From the NCBI GenBank assembly GCA_017558105.1, contig JAFYWI010000011.1, positions 1 through 64,000 of the forward strand: 64,000 nt of DNA. The letters run 5' to 3'. The position numbers were made by a program, and so were the translations under genes. Shown here piece by piece: positions 1 through 7,361 of this stretch (the first letter of the stretch is position 1; each line of letters opens with the position of its first letter). This stretch comes from Clostridia bacterium (lineage in GTDB: Bacteria > Bacillota > Clostridia > Christensenellales > Borkfalkiaceae). The notes beneath the pieces were generated by a model. It ran no database searches, was not told where the DNA came from, and was given only the letters and a program-made list of their open reading frames with translations.

Positions 1-38
1 AAAGTTCCTTAAGAAATATGAGGATATTTATTTATTTT

Positions 39-731
39 TTAATACCCACGTAGTTTTGCGTTAATATTATAATTTTTCAAAATTTCAATAAATTCTTTTG
101 CCTTTTCTTCTTCTACGCCGTTTAGGTTTTGGCTAATACAATTTTCGCTTAACTTAAACTTTTGTAAAAAGTATTTTTTAGTGCCTTTAATCCAAGCGCC
201 AATTTTTTCTATATTTTCTTCTTTGTGGTATTCTTTAATTAAAGTTGTTCTAAGTTCAAAATCTACCTTATTAGTTAAAAAGAATTCTACACTATTTTCA
301 ACTTTCTTAGTATTAAACCCTTTAACGCCAATAATTTCAGCATAGTCTTCTTTGTTGTTTTTAATATCCATAGCAAAATAGTCTACAAGCCCGTTAGTAA
401 AGAGTTCTTTAATTAGGGTAGGGTTAGTTCCGTTAGTATCTAATTTAACGCTTAAACCAAGGTTTTTTAAGCGCTCTAAAAACATAGGTAAATCTTTTTG
501 TAAAGTAGGTTCGCCACCACTTACGCAAACACCTTCTATAATGCCTTTTCGTTTATTTAAATATTCAAAAACTTCTTCTTCGCTAATTACGGGTAAATTT
601 TTAAAATCTTTAACCAAAGGTGCGTTATGGCAAAACCCACAACAAAAGTTGCAAGTACCTGTAAAAACGGTGCAAGCCACCTTTCCGTCGTAATCTACTA
701 AAGATAATTTTTCTAAACCAAATAATTCCAT
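39..731 (-). CDS. Anaerobic ribonucleotide reductase activating protein, NrdG2-type radical SAM enzyme
   Basis: This is a radical SAM protein of about 230 residues. It has the CxxxCxxC cluster motif at residues 27-34 (C27, C31, C34) and a SGGEPTLQ stretch that fits the SAM-binding GGE motif. The family generates the glycyl radical on class III ribonucleotide reductase under anaerobic conditions. No nrdD is visible in the window, so the partner is inferred. The ORF is open to a TTG at 746, but I choose the ATG at 731: the -10 box of a perfect promoter overlaps the TTG, and the predicted transcript begins at the A of this ATG. Another radical SAM activase role is possible. Confidence 0.85.
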   Translation of the reverse strand: MELFGLEKLSLVDYDGKVACTVFTGTCNFCCGFCHNAPLVKDFKNLPVISEEEVFEYLNKRKGIIEGVCVSGGEPTLQKDLPMFLERLKNLGLSVKLDTNGTNPTLIKELFTNGLVDYFAMDIKNNKEDYAEIIGVKGFNTKKVENSVEFFLTNKVDFELRTTLIKEYHKEENIEKIGAWIKGTKKYFLQKFKLSENCISQNLNGVEEEKAKEFIEILKNYNINAKLRGY

Positions 732-737
732 AATTAA

Positions 738-766
738 ATTATACAAAATAACTTTTTTGTTGTCAA
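738..766 (-). promoter_or_regulatory. Consensus sigma-A promoter giving a leaderless nrdG2 transcript
   Basis: On the minus strand TTGACA (766-761) and TATAAT (743-738) are separated by exactly 17 bases. Six bases separate the -10 box from the ATG at 731, so +1 is predicted at the start codon itself, and no Shine-Dalgarno sequence exists. The -35 box overlaps a plus-strand TTGTCA (760-765). Confidence 0.7.
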
Positions 767-806
767 TTATAATTTGTTGTGTTATTATGTTATAAGGAGA
801 TTAAAA

Positions 807-1253
807 ATGAAAGCAGTTATTCAAAGAGTATTAAACGCAAAATTAGAAGTTGAAGGTGAATTAATTTCATCTATTAATAAAGGCTACGTTATATTTTTAG
901 GAGTAGGGGTAGGCGATACTATTGAAGACGCCAATTATTTTATTAAAAAAATACCACCACTACGCATTTGCGAAGACGAAAATGGCAAAATAAATAAATC
1001 TATAATAGACACTAACGGCGAAATATTATTAGTTTCGCAATTTACTTTGTATGCAGATACTTCGCACGGGAACAGACCAAGTTTTATAAACGCAGAAGGT
1101 CCAGAAAAAGCCAACGAACTTTATTTATACGTTGCTAACGGCTTAAAACAAGCAGGCTTGCCTGTTAAACTAGGGGTTTTTGGTGCAGATATGAAAATAA
1201 CCCAAGTAAACGACGGGCCTTTTACCATAATTTTAGAAAAACCCAATAAATAA
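807..1253 (+). CDS. dtd: D-aminoacyl-tRNA deacylase
   Basis: This 148-residue protein hydrolyses D-amino acids from mischarged tRNA, a cytosolic proofreading function of translation. It is full length for the family. The signature SQFTLYAD lies at residues 77-84 and the NxGPxT motif, which carries the chirality-selecting Gly-cisPro, at 135-140 (NDGPFT). An upstream in-frame TTG start would add eleven residues, but AAGGAG at 794-799 lies just before the ATG at 807. The gene is divergent from nrdG2 and appears monocistronic, ending at the hairpin at 1271-1294. Confidence 0.95.
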   Translation: MKAVIQRVLNAKLEVEGELISSINKGYVIFLGVGVGDTIEDANYFIKKIPPLRICEDENGKINKSIIDTNGEILLVSQFTLYADTSHGNRPSFINAEGPEKANELYLYVANGLKQAGLPVKLGVFGADMKITQVNDGPFTIILEKPNK

Positions 1254-1270
1254 TTAAAATTAAAAACAAA

Positions 1271-1294
1271 AAACACACCCGACTGGGTGTGTTT
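1271..1294. terminator. Intrinsic terminator, probably bidirectional, between dtd and the zinc-finger gene
   Basis: A 10-bp perfect stem (AAACACACCC with GGGTGTGTTT) encloses a 4-base loop and is followed by a T run. An A-rich stretch on the other side lets it serve the convergent gene as well. Confidence 0.85.
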
Positions 1295-1310
1295 TTTTTA
1301 TAGGTTTATT

Positions 1311-1682
1311 TTATAAAGTTGCATCGCTTGAACGATTTTTAAGCGCCGTATCTAATTTAGTAATTTCAGCAGATAGGTTTGCAAGTTCAGTATCAATTTC
1401 TTTTCTATTTTTAAATTTCAAAAAAGTCTTAACTCCAAAGAATATTAAGCCTATAATTGTCCAACATAATAATACTGCTAAAAAAATATTTCCAATAGCA
1501 GACCACAATAAACTCTTTTTTTCTTCTAACAAAAATCTTTCTTTTTGTTCAAATTCTTTTTTTCTACATTCTGGGCAAACACCCGTGTGTCCGCTGTAAG
1601 CAGAACATCTTTCGCACATTGCTTTTCCACAATTTTTACATACGGAAATGGCTTCTTGTTCGTTGTGTATAAAACATCTCAT
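1311..1682 (-). CDS. B-box-like zinc-finger membrane protein under XRE-type operators
   Basis: The protein has about 123 residues. Its N-terminal 40 residues carry regularly spaced Cys and His (CFIHN, CKNCG, CERC, CPEC), resembling a B-box or double zinc-ribbon. A hydrophobic segment or hairpin follows (about residues 54-77), then a charged, probably coiled C-terminal tail. I choose the ATG at 1682 because AAGGAG lies just upstream; the ORF extends further but only through the operator region. It is divergent from a small XRE regulator, and a consensus promoter in between is covered by two palindromes. The function is unknown. Metal binding and membrane anchoring are inferred from sequence. 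Confidence 0.7.
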   Translation of the reverse strand: MRCFIHNEQEAISVCKNCGKAMCERCSAYSGHTGVCPECRKKEFEQKERFLLEEKKSLLWSAIGNIFLAVLLCWTIIGLIFFGVKTFLKFKNRKEIDTELANLSAEITKLDTALKNRSSDATL

Positions 1683-1703
1683 AATAAAACTTCTCCTTGC
1701 GAT

Positions 1704-1720
1704 TGTACATAATATGTACA
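1704..1720. promoter_or_regulatory. Operator 1, 17-bp palindrome
   Basis: TGTACAT and ATGTACA form a perfect 7-3-7 inverted repeat around AAT. It lies just downstream of the predicted transcription start (about 1723) of the minus-strand zinc-finger gene and overlaps a weak plus-strand -35 (TTGTAC, 1703-1708). It is the likely binding site of the adjacent XRE regulator. Confidence 0.7.
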
Positions 1721-1729
1721 TTTTTAATA

Positions 1730-1758
1730 ATTATAGTACATAAAATGTACAATGTCAA
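1730..1758 (-). promoter_or_regulatory. Consensus promoter of the zinc-finger gene
   Basis: On the minus strand TTGACA (1758-1753) and TATAAT (1735-1730) are 17 bases apart, a perfect sigma-A match. Operator 2 fills almost the whole spacer, so repressor binding would exclude RNA polymerase. Confidence 0.75.
1735..1751. promoter_or_regulatory. Operator 2, 17-bp near-palindrome
   Basis: AGTACAT and ATGTACA flank AAA, with one mismatch relative to operator 1. The centres of the two operators are 31 bp apart, close to three helical turns, which would place bound dimers on the same DNA face. Confidence 0.7.
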
Positions 1759-1777
1759 GTGAAAAAGGGTGGTAAAT

Positions 1778-1975
1778 ATGCAAATTGGTAAAAAATTAAA
1801 AGAACTTCGTGTAGCAGAAAAAATAACGCAAGAAGAACTTTCAAAAAGGTTGAATATTAGTAGGGTAAATTATACCCGTTATGAAACTGACGTTAGCAGA
1901 CCAGACTATGAAACTTTAATAAAAATAGCAGATTTTTATAATGTTTCTTTAGATGAGATTTTTGATAGAGATTAA
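1778..1975 (+). CDS. Small XRE-family transcriptional regulator
   Basis: The protein has 65 residues and is essentially one Cro/C1-type helix-turn-helix domain. TQEELSKRLNISRVNYTRYE spans the HTH, and SLDEIFDR closes the fold. There is no sensor domain. A GTG at 1769 is possible, but AAGGGTGG sits at the right distance from the ATG at 1778. The start lies just downstream of two palindromic operators shared with the divergent zinc-finger membrane gene. It is therefore probably an autoregulating repressor of that pair, by inference. It ends at the terminator 1991-2010. Confidence 0.88.
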   Translation: MQIGKKLKELRVAEKITQEELSKRLNISRVNYTRYETDVSRPDYETLIKIADFYNVSLDEIFDRD

Positions 1976-1990
1976 GTTAAAATTAAAAAA

Positions 1991-2010
1991 GCACGCAAAA
2001 TTTTGCGTGC
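1991..2010. terminator. Intrinsic terminator, probably bidirectional
   Basis: GCACGCAAAA and TTTTGCGTGC form a perfect 20-base palindrome, with A-rich sequence before it and TTTT after it. It separates the XRE gene from the convergent TSCPD gene. Confidence 0.85.
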
Positions 2011-2026
2011 TTTTAACTTCTTTTTA

Positions 2027-2281
2027 TTAAATATTATGCTTGTTTTTATATTCTAATAGTGCCGTTGCAAGTTGGTCTGCACAAGAAGTATTTCCACGGC
2101 ATTTAATACCTTTTAGGGTAGATATAATATAATCTATATGTTTACCTTCCGTAAGTTTAGATATGGCTTGTAAATTGCCACTACATCCATTAATAAATTT
2201 CACATTTTTCAAAATGCCGTCTGGTGTTACTTCAAATAAAATCTGTCTACTGCAAGTGCCTTTTGTAATGTAAATATTCAT
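2027..2281 (-). CDS. TSCPD domain protein (TIGR03905 type)
   Basis: This is an 84-residue protein with the conserved NTSC(A/P)D segment near residue 64 and a GCSGNL motif near residue 33, typical of the small TSCPD proteins of Clostridia. TSCPD domains also occur at the C terminus of some ribonucleotide reductases, where they are thought to be structural or metal binding. No enzymatic role is known for the stand-alone form. AGGAG precedes the ATG. It follows the DUF4364 gene by fewer than 20 bases, so the two are probably co-transcribed. Confidence 0.8.
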   Translation of the reverse strand: MNIYITKGTCSRQILFEVTPDGILKNVKFINGCSGNLQAISKLTEGKHIDYIISTLKGIKCRGNTSCADQLATALLEYKNKHNI

Positions 2282-2296
2282 ATTAAATTTTATCTC

Positions 2297-2821
2297 CTAG
2301 TCAACAATATTCTCGTAAATGTTTCTGTAAACGTTGGTGGCTTTTTCGCCCCATTTTTTATAAATATCTTTTGCCGTTTGCCTATTAGGAACAACCAATT
2401 TAAGTTCTAAAATAGGTTGAACGGGTTCAATAATTTTTAAGTAAACGGTGTAAGTTCCGTCTTTATTCATGTAGTAATCTGCAACGCATTCTTGTTTTTT
2501 TCTGTACCTTGTTCTGTTGTTTTTAATAAACAAAGAAATTTGTTCACGGGTAGAAGCAGGTATTTTGGTAAAAAAGTTAGCTAAGCAAACTCTGCCGTCT
2601 GGCGTAATGGTGTAAAGTGGGTCTCCGGTAGTGCTAATATTATATAGCCAGCCCGTTTCTAAAAGTTGGTTTAGTAGTGGTTGACAATCCATATAAGCAA
2701 GCCAGTTGTTAGAAGAACAACACATATCTAATACCGTGTTTTCAGAAAGTGGCACTTCCATTTTATCAAAAACGAATAAAAGTATTAATTTGTTAAGTGA
2801 AGAATCACCTTTAACTTGCAT
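2297..2821 (-). CDS. DUF4364 family protein, putative winged-helix regulator
   Basis: The protein is about 174 residues from the ATG at 2821. The first 80 residues look like a winged helix (NKLILLFVFDK, then a recognition region and a wing with GDPLYTITPDG). The C-terminal half has a beta-rich segment with DYYMNKDGTYTVYLK. This fits DUF4364, a family common in Clostridia that resembles transcriptional regulators. An ATG at 2863 adds 14 residues but lacks an SD, whereas AGGGG precedes 2821. Targets are unknown. Confidence 0.75.
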   Translation of the reverse strand: MQVKGDSSLNKLILLFVFDKMEVPLSENTVLDMCCSSNNWLAYMDCQPLLNQLLETGWLYNISTTGDPLYTITPDGRVCLANFFTKIPASTREQISLFIKNNRTRYRKKQECVADYYMNKDGTYTVYLKIIEPVQPILELKLVVPNRQTAKDIYKKWGEKATNVYRNIYENIVD

Positions 2822-2879
2822 TACTAAACCCCTAAAAGCAAATTTAACGGCACAATTAACCATTATCTAATATGAGTGT

Positions 2880-2907
2880 ATTATAACACATATTTGAAAT
2901 TTGTAAA
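2880..2907 (-). promoter_or_regulatory. Promoter of the DUF4364-TSCPD operon
   Basis: On the minus strand TTTACA (2907-2902) and TATAAT (2885-2880) are 16 bases apart, with an extended TGT just before the -10 box. Predicted +1 is near 2873. Confidence 0.6.
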
Positions 2908-2947
2908 GAAGTTTGTCGTTTTTTTGGAAAAAAACATACAAAAAAAG

Positions 2948-2976
2948 TTTATTCTGCGTGTTTTATGTGTTATAAT
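2948..2976 (+). promoter_or_regulatory. Promoter upstream of the unknown 3040 gene
   Basis: A TATAAT with extended TGT (TG at 2968-2969, -10 at 2971-2976) is preceded at 17 bases by a weak TTTATT. Several overlapping TATAAT-like words follow. Confidence 0.5.
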
Positions 2977-3039
2977 ATAATAAAATAATACAACTTATTG
3001 CTACTTTAATTATTGCTTTATAAGGAATAGGTGATTTTT

Positions 3040-3852
3040 ATGGGTATGAAAGAAGAATTAAATTTATTTGTTCAAAAAGGCGAAGAATTCGTTAATAGTA
3101 AATACATTTTAGCAGATATTAAAATTGTAAATTTACTAAAATCTATAGCGTCTTCTAACGCGTTAGTTGCGCTTTTTAGAAACTGTTTAACAGACTTTGA
3201 TTACGAACAAGCCAAAAAAAAATACTTGGTAAAAAGTGGGTATATGTCTGCCGATAAAGGCGAATTTATTTTGCCAGAAAAGAGCAAAGATTTACTTGCT
3301 TTCGTGTTTAGTATTTTAATGGAAATAGACGGCAGAACTTTAATGTTATCTGATTTTCTTAATAGGTTTTTCTACGAAGACGGCAGTACCTACGCAGGCT
3401 ATAATGCCTTTATAAACCAAATGATAAAGCCTTTTATAAACACCGTTAAACTTTTAATGGAAAGCGTGTTAGACGGCAAACTTCAAGACCCTATTGAAGC
3501 CTTATGCGAAGAAGAAGAAAGAAGGGCAATAGAAAAAGCCAATAAAGAAAAACAAGAAAAATTAGACGAAGAATTAAGCAAAAAAGCTTATGGCGAAAGT
3601 TTAAAAAAATTAAGGAAAATTCTTTTAGAAGACGCGCAAAAAATTAAAAAATCTAAGTTAAATCAAACGGAAAAAGACAGGTTAAATTTAATTGTAAATA
3701 TGCTTGGCACGGTAATAGATAGTACCGATAAAGATGCAATTAACTATGCTTTTACAAGTTATTTTTACGCTTGCAAAGCACATAAAATACTATTCTTTAA
3801 AAGAATAAATAAAGTAGAAAACTTATTAAAGGACTTATTAAATGCAATTTAA
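3040..3852 (+). CDS. Uncharacterised alpha-helical protein with central coiled coil
   Basis: I do not recognise this protein of about 270 residues. It is predicted to be helical throughout and lacks a signal peptide or membrane segment. The middle (about residues 155-215) is strongly charged with Glu/Lys/Arg repeats, such as EEEERRAIEKANKEKQEK, consistent with a coiled coil. The start is the ATG at 3040, preceded by the extended SD AGGTGAT at 3029-3035; a GTG three codons upstream is less likely. The last codons overlap the NUDIX gene, so the two are translationally coupled. It may be cytosolic. No function is proposed. Confidence 0.7.
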   Translation: MGMKEELNLFVQKGEEFVNSKYILADIKIVNLLKSIASSNALVALFRNCLTDFDYEQAKKKYLVKSGYMSADKGEFILPEKSKDLLAFVFSILMEIDGRTLMLSDFLNRFFYEDGSTYAGYNAFINQMIKPFINTVKLLMESVLDGKLQDPIEALCEEEERRAIEKANKEKQEKLDEELSKKAYGESLKKLRKILLEDAQKIKKSKLNQTEKDRLNLIVNMLGTVIDSTDKDAINYAFTSYFYACKAHKILFFKRINKVENLLKDLLNAI

Positions 3853-4363
3853 AGAAAAAACGGTAAATAAAAACTACGTTTTTAAGGGTAGAATTATAAA
3901 CGTTAGAAAAGACGATATTATTTTACCTAACGGCAAGGCGGGTATAAGAGAAGTTGTTGAACACGGCGGTGGTAGTTGTATCGTTTGCGAAAAAGACGGC
4001 AAAATTTTACTAGTTAAACAATATAGGTACCCTTACGAGCAAGAACTTTTAGAACTACCTGCTGGTAAACTTAACGTTGGCGAAGACCCAAAAGAAACTG
4101 CCATTAGAGAGTTAGAAGAAGAAGGTGGAATTAAATGTAAAAAGGTAGAAAAACTTTTTGAAATTTACCCATCACCCGGCTATACTAACGAAATTATTTA
4201 TATTTATAAAGCAACCGATTTTGTAGAAACCAAAACTCATTTAGATGAAGACGAATTTTTAACGAGTGCTTGGTATTCTAAAGAAGAATTAAGAAAAATG
4301 ATAAAAAACGGCGAAATTAAAGATGCAAAAACTTTAATAGCGCTATTAAAAATACTATTATAA
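3842..4363 (+). CDS. ADP-ribose pyrophosphatase, NUDIX family
   Basis: This 173-residue hydrolase probably cleaves ADP-ribose or a related nucleoside diphosphate-sugar to AMP and ribose 5-phosphate. The complete Nudix box (Gx5Ex7REUxEExGU) is visible around residues 78-100, with GKLNVGED followed by RELEEEGGI. Upstream, KQYRYPYEQELLELPAG is typical of the NudF/ADPRase subgroup. The gene overlaps the preceding one by 11 bases and is followed after about 30 bases by typA. Confidence 0.9.
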   Translation: MQFKEKTVNKNYVFKGRIINVRKDDIILPNGKAGIREVVEHGGGSCIVCEKDGKILLVKQYRYPYEQELLELPAGKLNVGEDPKETAIRELEEEGGIKCKKVEKLFEIYPSPGYTNEIIYIYKATDFVETKTHLDEDEFLTSAWYSKEELRKMIKNGEIKDAKTLIALLKILL

Positions 4364-4392
4364 CGGAAAAACTATTTAAGAAGGACAGAATT

Positions 4393-6216
4393 TTGAAAAG
4401 ATTAGACGTTAGAAACGTGGCAATTATAGCCCACGTAGACCATGGTAAAACAACATTAGTTAACGAAATGTTAAAGCAAGGTGGAATTTTTAGAGACAAC
4501 CAAGTTGTTTCAGATAGGGTTATGGACTCTGGCGATTTAGAACGCGAAAGGGGTATAACCATACTTGCAAAAAACACTTCGGCATTTTATAACAACGTAA
4601 AAATAAACGTAGTAGACACACCTGGCCACGCAGACTTCGGTGGTGAAGTAGAACGTGTATTAAAAATGGTAAACGGCGTTTTAGTTTTAGTAGACGCTTG
4701 CGAAGGCCCTATGCCACAAACGCGTTTCGTTATGCAAAAGGCGTTAGAGCTTAACCATAAACTTATTGTAGTAGTTAATAAAATAGACAGACCAGACGCA
4801 AGATTAAGTGAAGTTCAAGACGAAATTTTAGAACTTTTGTTCGACCTAAACGCAAGCGAAGAACAATTAGAAAGCCCTATTATTTTCTGTTCTGGCAGAA
4901 ATGGTACTGCTACTAACGATTTAAGCGTAGAAGGTAAAGACTTAACCCCACTTTTTGAAAAAATAGTAAACTATTTTGAACCACAAGAAGTAGATGAAGA
5001 AGGCCCTTTCCAAATGTTAGTTTCTTCAATAGACTATAACGAATACGTTGGTAGAATAGGTATTGGCAGAATAGAAAGGGGCAAGGTAAAAGTTAACGAT
5101 AACGTTGCCGTTTGCAACTATAATATAACGGGCAAACAAACCAACGGCAAATTAGTTAGTATATATCAAATAGAAGGTCTAAATAGGGTTGCCGTAGAAG
5201 ACGCTAAGGCAGGCGACATAGTTTGTATAAGTGGCTTAGAAAATATTTCTATTGGCGATACCGTTTGTGCCCCAGAAAAAGTTGAACCCGTACCTTTCGT
5301 TAAAATAAGCGAGCCTACGGTAGAAATGAACTTTTCTGTAAACGATAGCCCTTTTGCTGGTAAAGAAGGTAAATTCGTTACTACAAGGCATTTAAGAGAT
5401 AGGTTGTTTAAGGAAATGTTAAAAGACGTTTCTTTAAGGGTAGAAGAAACAGACTCTGCCGACTCTTATAGGGTTTGTGGCCGTGGCGAAATGCACCTTT
5501 CTATTTTAATAGAAACAATGCGTAGGGCAGGCTATGAATTTCAAGTTGGTGCGCCAAAAGTTATGTATAAAGAAGAAAACGGCGTTATTTTAGAACCAAT
5601 GGAAAGGCTTGTAGTAGACGTTCCAGAAGATAAAACTGGTACTGTATTTTCTAGTATGGGTGTTAGAAAAGGCGAACTATTGCAAATGGAAAACGTTGGC
5701 AGTAGAATAAGGTTAGAATTCAAAGTTCCTGCAAGGGGCTTGTTTGGGTATAAAAGCCAATTTTTAACTGATACTCGTGGCGAAGGGGTGTTTAACACAA
5801 TTTTTTACGGCTACGAAGAATATAAAGGCGAAATTGAAAGAAGAACAACCGGTTCTTTAGTAGCCTTTGAAACGGGCGAAGCAGTAACCTACGGGCTATT
5901 TAACGCACAAGGTAGGGGGCAACTATTCATTGGCGCAGGCACTAACGTTTACGAAGGTATGATAGTTGGCGTTTCACCAAAAGCAGAAGATATTTCCGTT
6001 AACGTGTGCAAGAAAAAACACTTAACTAACACAAGGGCTTCTGGTAGCGACGATGCTTTGCGTTTAGAAACCCCTAAAATTATGAGCCTTGAAGAAGCAA
6101 TGGAATTTATTAACGACGACGAAATGTTAGAAGTTACCCCTAAAAACCTACGTTTAAGGAAAAAGACGTTAGATACTGAAACAAGGTTAAAAAGAAAGGC
6201 AAAAGGCTTAGAATAA
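4393..6216 (+). CDS. typA: Ribosome-associated translational GTPase BipA/TypA
   Basis: This 607-residue GTPase is full length for BipA. The P-loop/G1 region (AHVDHGKT) is at residues 14-21, G2 is the RGITI region, G3 is DTPGH and G4 is NKID. EF-G-like domains III and V and the BipA-specific C-terminal domain follow. BipA acts on the 50S subunit in ribosome assembly and stress translation. The start is a TTG, since [20 protein letters not shown] matches the family start exactly and AAGGACAG lies upstream. A hairpin terminates the gene at 6239-6271. Confidence 0.96.
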   Translation: MKRLDVRNVAIIAHVDHGKTTLVNEMLKQGGIFRDNQVVSDRVMDSGDLERERGITILAKNTSAFYNNVKINVVDTPGHADFGGEVERVLKMVNGVLVLVDACEGPMPQTRFVMQKALELNHKLIVVVNKIDRPDARLSEVQDEILELLFDLNASEEQLESPIIFCSGRNGTATNDLSVEGKDLTPLFEKIVNYFEPQEVDEEGPFQMLVSSIDYNEYVGRIGIGRIERGKVKVNDNVAVCNYNITGKQTNGKLVSIYQIEGLNRVAVEDAKAGDIVCISGLENISIGDTVCAPEKVEPVPFVKISEPTVEMNFSVNDSPFAGKEGKFVTTRHLRDRLFKEMLKDVSLRVEETDSADSYRVCGRGEMHLSILIETMRRAGYEFQVGAPKVMYKEENGVILEPMERLVVDVPEDKTGTVFSSMGVRKGELLQMENVGSRIRLEFKVPARGLFGYKSQFLTDTRGEGVFNTIFYGYEEYKGEIERRTTGSLVAFETGEAVTYGLFNAQGRGQLFIGAGTNVYEGMIVGVSPKAEDISVNVCKKKHLTNTRASGSDDALRLETPKIMSLEEAMEFINDDEMLEVTPKNLRLRKKTLDTETRLKRKAKGLE

Positions 6217-6238
6217 TTTAAAAAATCTATAAAAATAT

Positions 6239-6271
6239 AAATGCGAGACTACTTTATGAGCCTCGCATTTT
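6239..6271. terminator. Intrinsic terminator after typA
   Basis: A 9-bp stem (AAATGCGAG with CTCGCATTT) encloses a 14-base loop and is followed by a T-rich tract. It also faces the convergent Cys-rich gene. Confidence 0.65.
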
Positions 6272-6289
6272 ATTTTGTTTAACTAAAAC

Positions 6290-6490
6290 TTATTTACAGC
6301 CACAGCCGGAATGTCCAAAGAAGTTCCCACCATTTTTACAACAGCAACAAATAAGTAATAAAGCCACAGGCAAACAGTAGCAACTATTGAATAAGCCGTT
6401 TAAGCAACCACTTTTGCAAAGACAAATAATTAATAAAATTATTAAAATCCAAAGACAAGTGTTGTTACCACAAAAATCAAAACCGTTCAT
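6290..6490 (-). CDS. Cys-rich small hydrophobic protein (chorion class high-cysteine HCB protein 13-like)
   Basis: This 66-residue protein has 13 cysteines and alternates hydrophobic stretches (LWILIILLIICLC, PVALLLICCCC) with Gly/Asn/Cys turns, ending in GCGCK. Many Clostridia carry similar small proteins that automated annotation names chorion class high-cysteine HCB protein 13; no function is known. GGAGG precedes the ATG at an ideal distance, which supports expression. It could be a membrane peptide or a metal or redox-active surface protein. It stands alone, convergent to typA. Confidence 0.75.
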   Translation of the reverse strand: MNGFDFCGNNTCLWILIILLIICLCKSGCLNGLFNSCYCLPVALLLICCCCKNGGNFFGHSGCGCK

Positions 6491-6515
6491 ATAAGTACCT
6501 CCAAGTTTTTCATCT

Positions 6516-6549
6516 CTTCGCCTATGTAGATTTTTTTTGTTTGGCGAAG
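6516..6549. repeat. 7-bp inverted repeat in the leader of the Cys-rich gene
   Basis: CTTCGCC (6516-6522) and GGCGAAG (6543-6549) flank a 20-base T-rich spacer. It could be an RNA hairpin in the minus-strand leader or a protein-binding site. I see no clear promoter to place it precisely. Confidence 0.4.
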
Positions 6550-6612
6550 TTCTTTCTACTTTCAGTATAGTATTTAAGTAGTTAAAAATGTTACTATGTG
6601 TGCTTAATTTAA

Positions 6613-6641
6613 TTGCTAACTTTAATAAATTGTGTTAAAAT
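6613..6641 (+). promoter_or_regulatory. Promoter of the ECF S-component-coaX-hom operon
   Basis: TTGCTA (6613-6618) and TAAAAT (6636-6641) are 17 bases apart with an extended TGT before the -10. Predicted +1 near 6648 gives a leader of about 106 nt. Confidence 0.55.
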
Positions 6642-6719
6642 AGTTAAGAATAGCAGATATTACAAATAAAACACCTTATTTTGTAAATTTGACTAAAAGA
6701 ATTTTTTTATTTTTTACAA

Positions 6720-6748
6720 CGTGTATCCAAACGGAACACGATTGGAGG
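6720..6748 (+). promoter_or_regulatory. Possible H-type pseudoknot sequestering the ribosome binding site
   Basis: Stem 1 is CGTGT (6720-6724) with ACACG (6736-6740). In its loop TCCAA (6726-6730) is complementary to TTGGA (6742-6746), which overlaps the SD GGAGG (6744-6748). The two helices can form together as a pseudoknot. This is the architecture of small translational riboswitches, but it matches no class I can name. Confidence 0.4.
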
Positions 6749-6753
6749 TTATT

Positions 6754-7353
6754 ATGAATAACGCAAAGTTTTTTACTTCTAGAAACGTTGCACTTTTAGG
6801 TATTTTAATTGCCCTAGTAGTTATTTTGCAACTTTTTGCAAGTGCAATTCCTATGTTAGGGGTTACAATTAACTTTAGTTTAATTCCTATTGCTTTTGCC
6901 GGAATTATGCTAGGCTGGTTAGGTGGGCTAATAGTTGGCTTTAGTAGTGGCTTAGTAGTATTTATAACTGCTGCAGTTATGGGGCAAGAACCATCAACGG
7001 CATTTTTATTTCAAACCAACCCAGTTGTATTAACCCTAATTTGCATAGGTAAAACAACGTTGGCAGGCGCAGTTGCAGGTTTAATTTTTAAATTATTAGA
7101 AAATAAAAACAAAATTTTAGCCGTAACCTTATCTTCAATAATACTACCGGTTATAAATACTTTGGTGTATATGTTGGGTATGGTTATAATGAAAGAAAGC
7201 GTTGCAACCTTTTTAAGTTTAGAAAGTTCTTCTGCAGGTTTGGTTTTTGCAGTAGTGTTTGGAATTATTTGGCTAAATTTTATTTTAGAAATAGTTGTTA
7301 CTGCAATATTTACACCTTTAATTCATAGGGTAGTAGTTGCATTAAAAATATAG
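6754..7353 (+). CDS. ECF transporter S component, possibly for pantothenate
   Basis: This 199-residue protein has about six membrane-spanning segments and the overall pattern of ECF substrate-binding S components: an N-terminal NVALLGILIALVVILQ helix, then a Gly-rich core (GIMLGWLGGLIVGFSSG). The S component captures a vitamin and docks on a shared EcfAA'T module encoded elsewhere. Pantothenate is suggested because coaX, which phosphorylates pantothenate, follows after 8 bases. Other vitamins remain possible. The ORF opens upstream at a GTG, but the ATG at 6754 follows GGAGG. Confidence 0.8.
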   Translation: MNNAKFFTSRNVALLGILIALVVILQLFASAIPMLGVTINFSLIPIAFAGIMLGWLGGLIVGFSSGLVVFITAAVMGQEPSTAFLFQTNPVVLTLICIGKTTLAGAVAGLIFKLLENKNKILAVTLSSIILPVINTLVYMLGMVIMKESVATFLSLESSSAGLVFAVVFGIIWLNFILEIVVTAIFTPLIHRVVVALKI

Positions 7354-7361
7354 GTATAAAT

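Noticed and set aside
1..38. Sequence left of the nrdG2 stop
   Set aside because: It is 38 bases with no recognisable gene end or hairpin; nothing can be supported.
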